Assembly (NCBI RefSeq): GCF_932526225.1
Contig: NC_064040.1
Span: 5,863,181 to 5,927,180 of the forward strand
DNA: 64,000 nucleotides
Source of the DNA: Nematostella vectensis
Taxonomy: Eukaryota; Cnidaria; Anthozoa; Actiniaria; Edwardsiidae
Direction: 5' to 3'
The position numbers were made by a program, and so were the translations under genes. The notes below the pieces were generated by a model that searched no databases, was not told the origin of the DNA, and was given only the letters and a program-made list of their open reading frames with translations. How positions within the stretch are numbered: the stretch's first letter is position 1; each line of letters opens with the position of its first letter. Shown piece by piece: positions 62,057 through 64,000 of the stretch.

Positions 62057-64000
62057 AATAATAATAATAATAATTTATTACTTTATATTGCACTTTTTTC
62101 ATATAATTATCAAAAGTGCATTACAATATAACTAAATGTTGAACTAATATATACAATAAAATTTACAATTATAATCGAAAATAATATGAAATAATAGATT
62201 CATAGGAAAAATATTGAATAAAAAAATAAAATAAAATAATAAAAATAAAAATATCTTTATATTGATGATTATGTGATATCAAGTGTTAAAAGCTAATTTA
62301 AAAAGATGAGTCTTAAGTTGCGCTTTAAAATAAAAGATACTGCAATTGATGGTGCGAAGATTTGCAGGGAGAGCGTTCCATAATGTAGGTGCAGCAACAC
62401 TAAACGATCTGTCACCGAAAGACTTCATCATTTTTCCTGGGGGATGCATTAAAGAAAGGCCCTCGTTTGAGCGCAGTGAATAGCGCGCGTTATTCTTAAT
62501 TCTAATGAGATCAGTTATGTAACGAGGAGCTAGCCCCTGAAGAGCTTTGAAAGTGATTAGCAAGATTTTAAATTTAACCCGATACCTTACAGGCAACCAA
62601 TGAAGATTTCTTAGCACAGGCGTAATATGATCGTACTTTTTGCATGACGTGAGCAGCCTAGCTGCAGCATTCTGCACCCTTTGCAATTTACCCATTTCTC
62701 GTTCTGGTAGTCCATAAAGGAGTCCATTACAAAAATCTATTCTACTGGTAACAAAGGCATGTAACACCATTTCTAGTTTATCCCTAGGCAAAAATTGGCT
62801 TATTCTCTTAATATTGTGCAGCCAGAAAACGCTGAACTACAAGACTTAGAAATATGGGTCGACATAGAAAAATGTGAGTCGAACCAGGCAACAAGATTGC
62901 GCACTTCTGAAACGGGCATAATATCTATATTGCCAACACGAACTGAACAATTATCTACTTTCAACAGCTGTTGTTTCGATCCGATAACAAGAAATTCAGT
63001 TTTATCGTCATTGATTTTTAACTTGTCCTGGTACATCCAAGTACGTAAGTTATTGATGCATCGTTCCATAGCATCCAAAGAATCCGCTAGGTCCGTCTCA
63101 CTATTGGGATCAAAAGATAGATAAAGTTGTGTGTCGTCAGCGAAACAATGTGCATCCGGCAGATGGGCTTGTACTATCTCAAAGAGCTTGGAGGTGTAAA
63201 GTACAAACAGAAGCGGGCCAAGACAGCTGCCTTGTGGGACACCAAAACGCAGATCAAAGCTGTCCGACGTCACACCCTCAAACAACACACGCTGGCTGCG
63301 CCCTGATAAATATGACGTAAACCACTCCAAAGCCTTCCCAGCGATGCCGAAGCTAGCAGTTAGACGTTGGAGCAAAATTGAGTGATCAACTGTATCAAAT
63401 GCAGCACTTAAATCTAAGAGTACAAGTAATGTAACGCGCTGCGAGTTAATATTCAATAATATATCATTAGCAACTTTGACCAACGCCGTTTCCGTACTGT
63501 GATGCTTGCGGTATGCAGACTGTAATAGCGGATAAAGCGCTGACTGAATAAGGTGATTATCCGTCTGATTGAAAACTGCACGCTCAATGAGCTTGGAAAC
63601 ATAAGCTAAATTGCTCACAGGACGCAAGTTCTTGAAGATAGATTCCAATCCCTGTTTCTTTAACAGTGGTACGACAATAGCCTCCTTCCAGCAGTCAGGA
63701 AAAATTCCTGATTCTAACGAGTTATTGATTAGCTTGGTGATCACGGAAACGAGTGGCTCACTACAGGATTTCAACAAGTGCGTAGGTATGGGACCGAGGC
63801 TACAAGAAGTACATTTCGAATTCTTAATGAGCATGCGTACATCTTCCTCAGTCAACAACTTGAAAGCTTCCATTCGAGGGACTAGAGAGACCGTTTCTAC
63901 AGTACAGTCATTCACCAGATCACCGCTCTGTACATTCTCCGAGGCACTACAACCCTTGTCAAGCTCATCACGCAGTCGGTTGATTTTTTCCACAAAATAC
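62057..64000 (-). mobile_element. Non-LTR retrotransposon (LINE, CR1/L2-like), 5' end beyond window
   Basis: The minus strand encodes reverse transcriptase from the right edge to about 62800: NLRPVSNLAYVSKLIERAV, STETALVKVANDILL, LLDLSAAFDTVDHSILLQRL, GVPQGSCLGPLLFVLY and the catalytic FADDTQLYLS. A frameshift near 62800-62815 separates this from the C-terminal part (62791-62279), which contains RVQNAAARLL, LHWLPVRYRVKFKILLITFK and WNALPANLR. The 3' end after 62279 is an AT-rich tail closing with (ATT)n at about 62057, the microsatellite-type end used by CR1/L2 elements. The endonuclease part is outside the window. This copy is broken by the frameshift. Confidence 0.88.

Overview
The window is animal nuclear DNA: short phase-consistent exons with GT-AG introns, head-to-head housekeeping genes, tRNA-derived SINE sequence, LINE and LTR retrotransposons, and dense small inverted-repeat elements. 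The protein content and element style suggest an anthozoan cnidarian, quite possibly a Nematostella-like sea anemone; this is an inference from memory, not a database match.

Layout. Positions 1-1196 are a 27-bp minisatellite. From 1399 to 19749 (+) run the last 29 exons (about 1,842 residues) of a ZFYVE26/spastizin orthologue with an intact FYVE finger and, unexpectedly, a DUF547-like domain. A repeat-rich gap follows, then PCBD (22975-23301, -) head-to-head with a complete 16-exon MCM5 (23729-34825, +). MCM5 intron 13 holds an antisense, broken Ty3/gypsy-type element inserted in a minisatellite. PPP1CB (36469-41051, -) is head-to-head with a mitochondrial ribosomal protein gene of the mL64/GADD45GIP1 type (41201-43950, +), which converges on a two-pore-domain K+ channel gene (44580-47216, -). 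From 47 to 58 kb the DNA is mostly elements: many MITEs, a two-exon candidate secreted peptide gene (48888-51053, -), an AT microsatellite, and a 3.1-kb non-autonomous LTR element with nearly identical LTRs. An intronless sulfotransferase-like gene (58978-59745, +) and the last two coding exons of a COX20-like gene (60135-61825, -) follow. A LINE of CR1/L2 style lies at the right edge, probably in a COX20 intron.

The strongest unexplained pattern is that at least five minisatellites, in three unrelated genes on both strands, start inside the 3' end of a coding exon. Each array repeats the exon end together with its 5' splice site into the following intron (ZFYVE26 exons 10, 16 and 19 as counted here; MCM5 exon 13; PPP1CB exon 6). 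The array at the left edge also carries a consensus 5' splice site in nearly every unit and may be a sixth case.

The genes do not form one pathway. They cover endosome/lysosome biology and autophagy (ZFYVE26), DNA replication (MCM5), tetrahydrobiopterin recycling (PCBD), protein dephosphorylation (PPP1CB), mitochondrial translation (mL64), cytochrome oxidase assembly (COX20) and potassium leak current (K2P). The two head-to-head pairs carry E2F/CCAAT and NRF1/YY1 type motifs that fit their roles. All exon boundaries were read by hand from splice consensus, reading phase and remembered family similarity, without transcript evidence.
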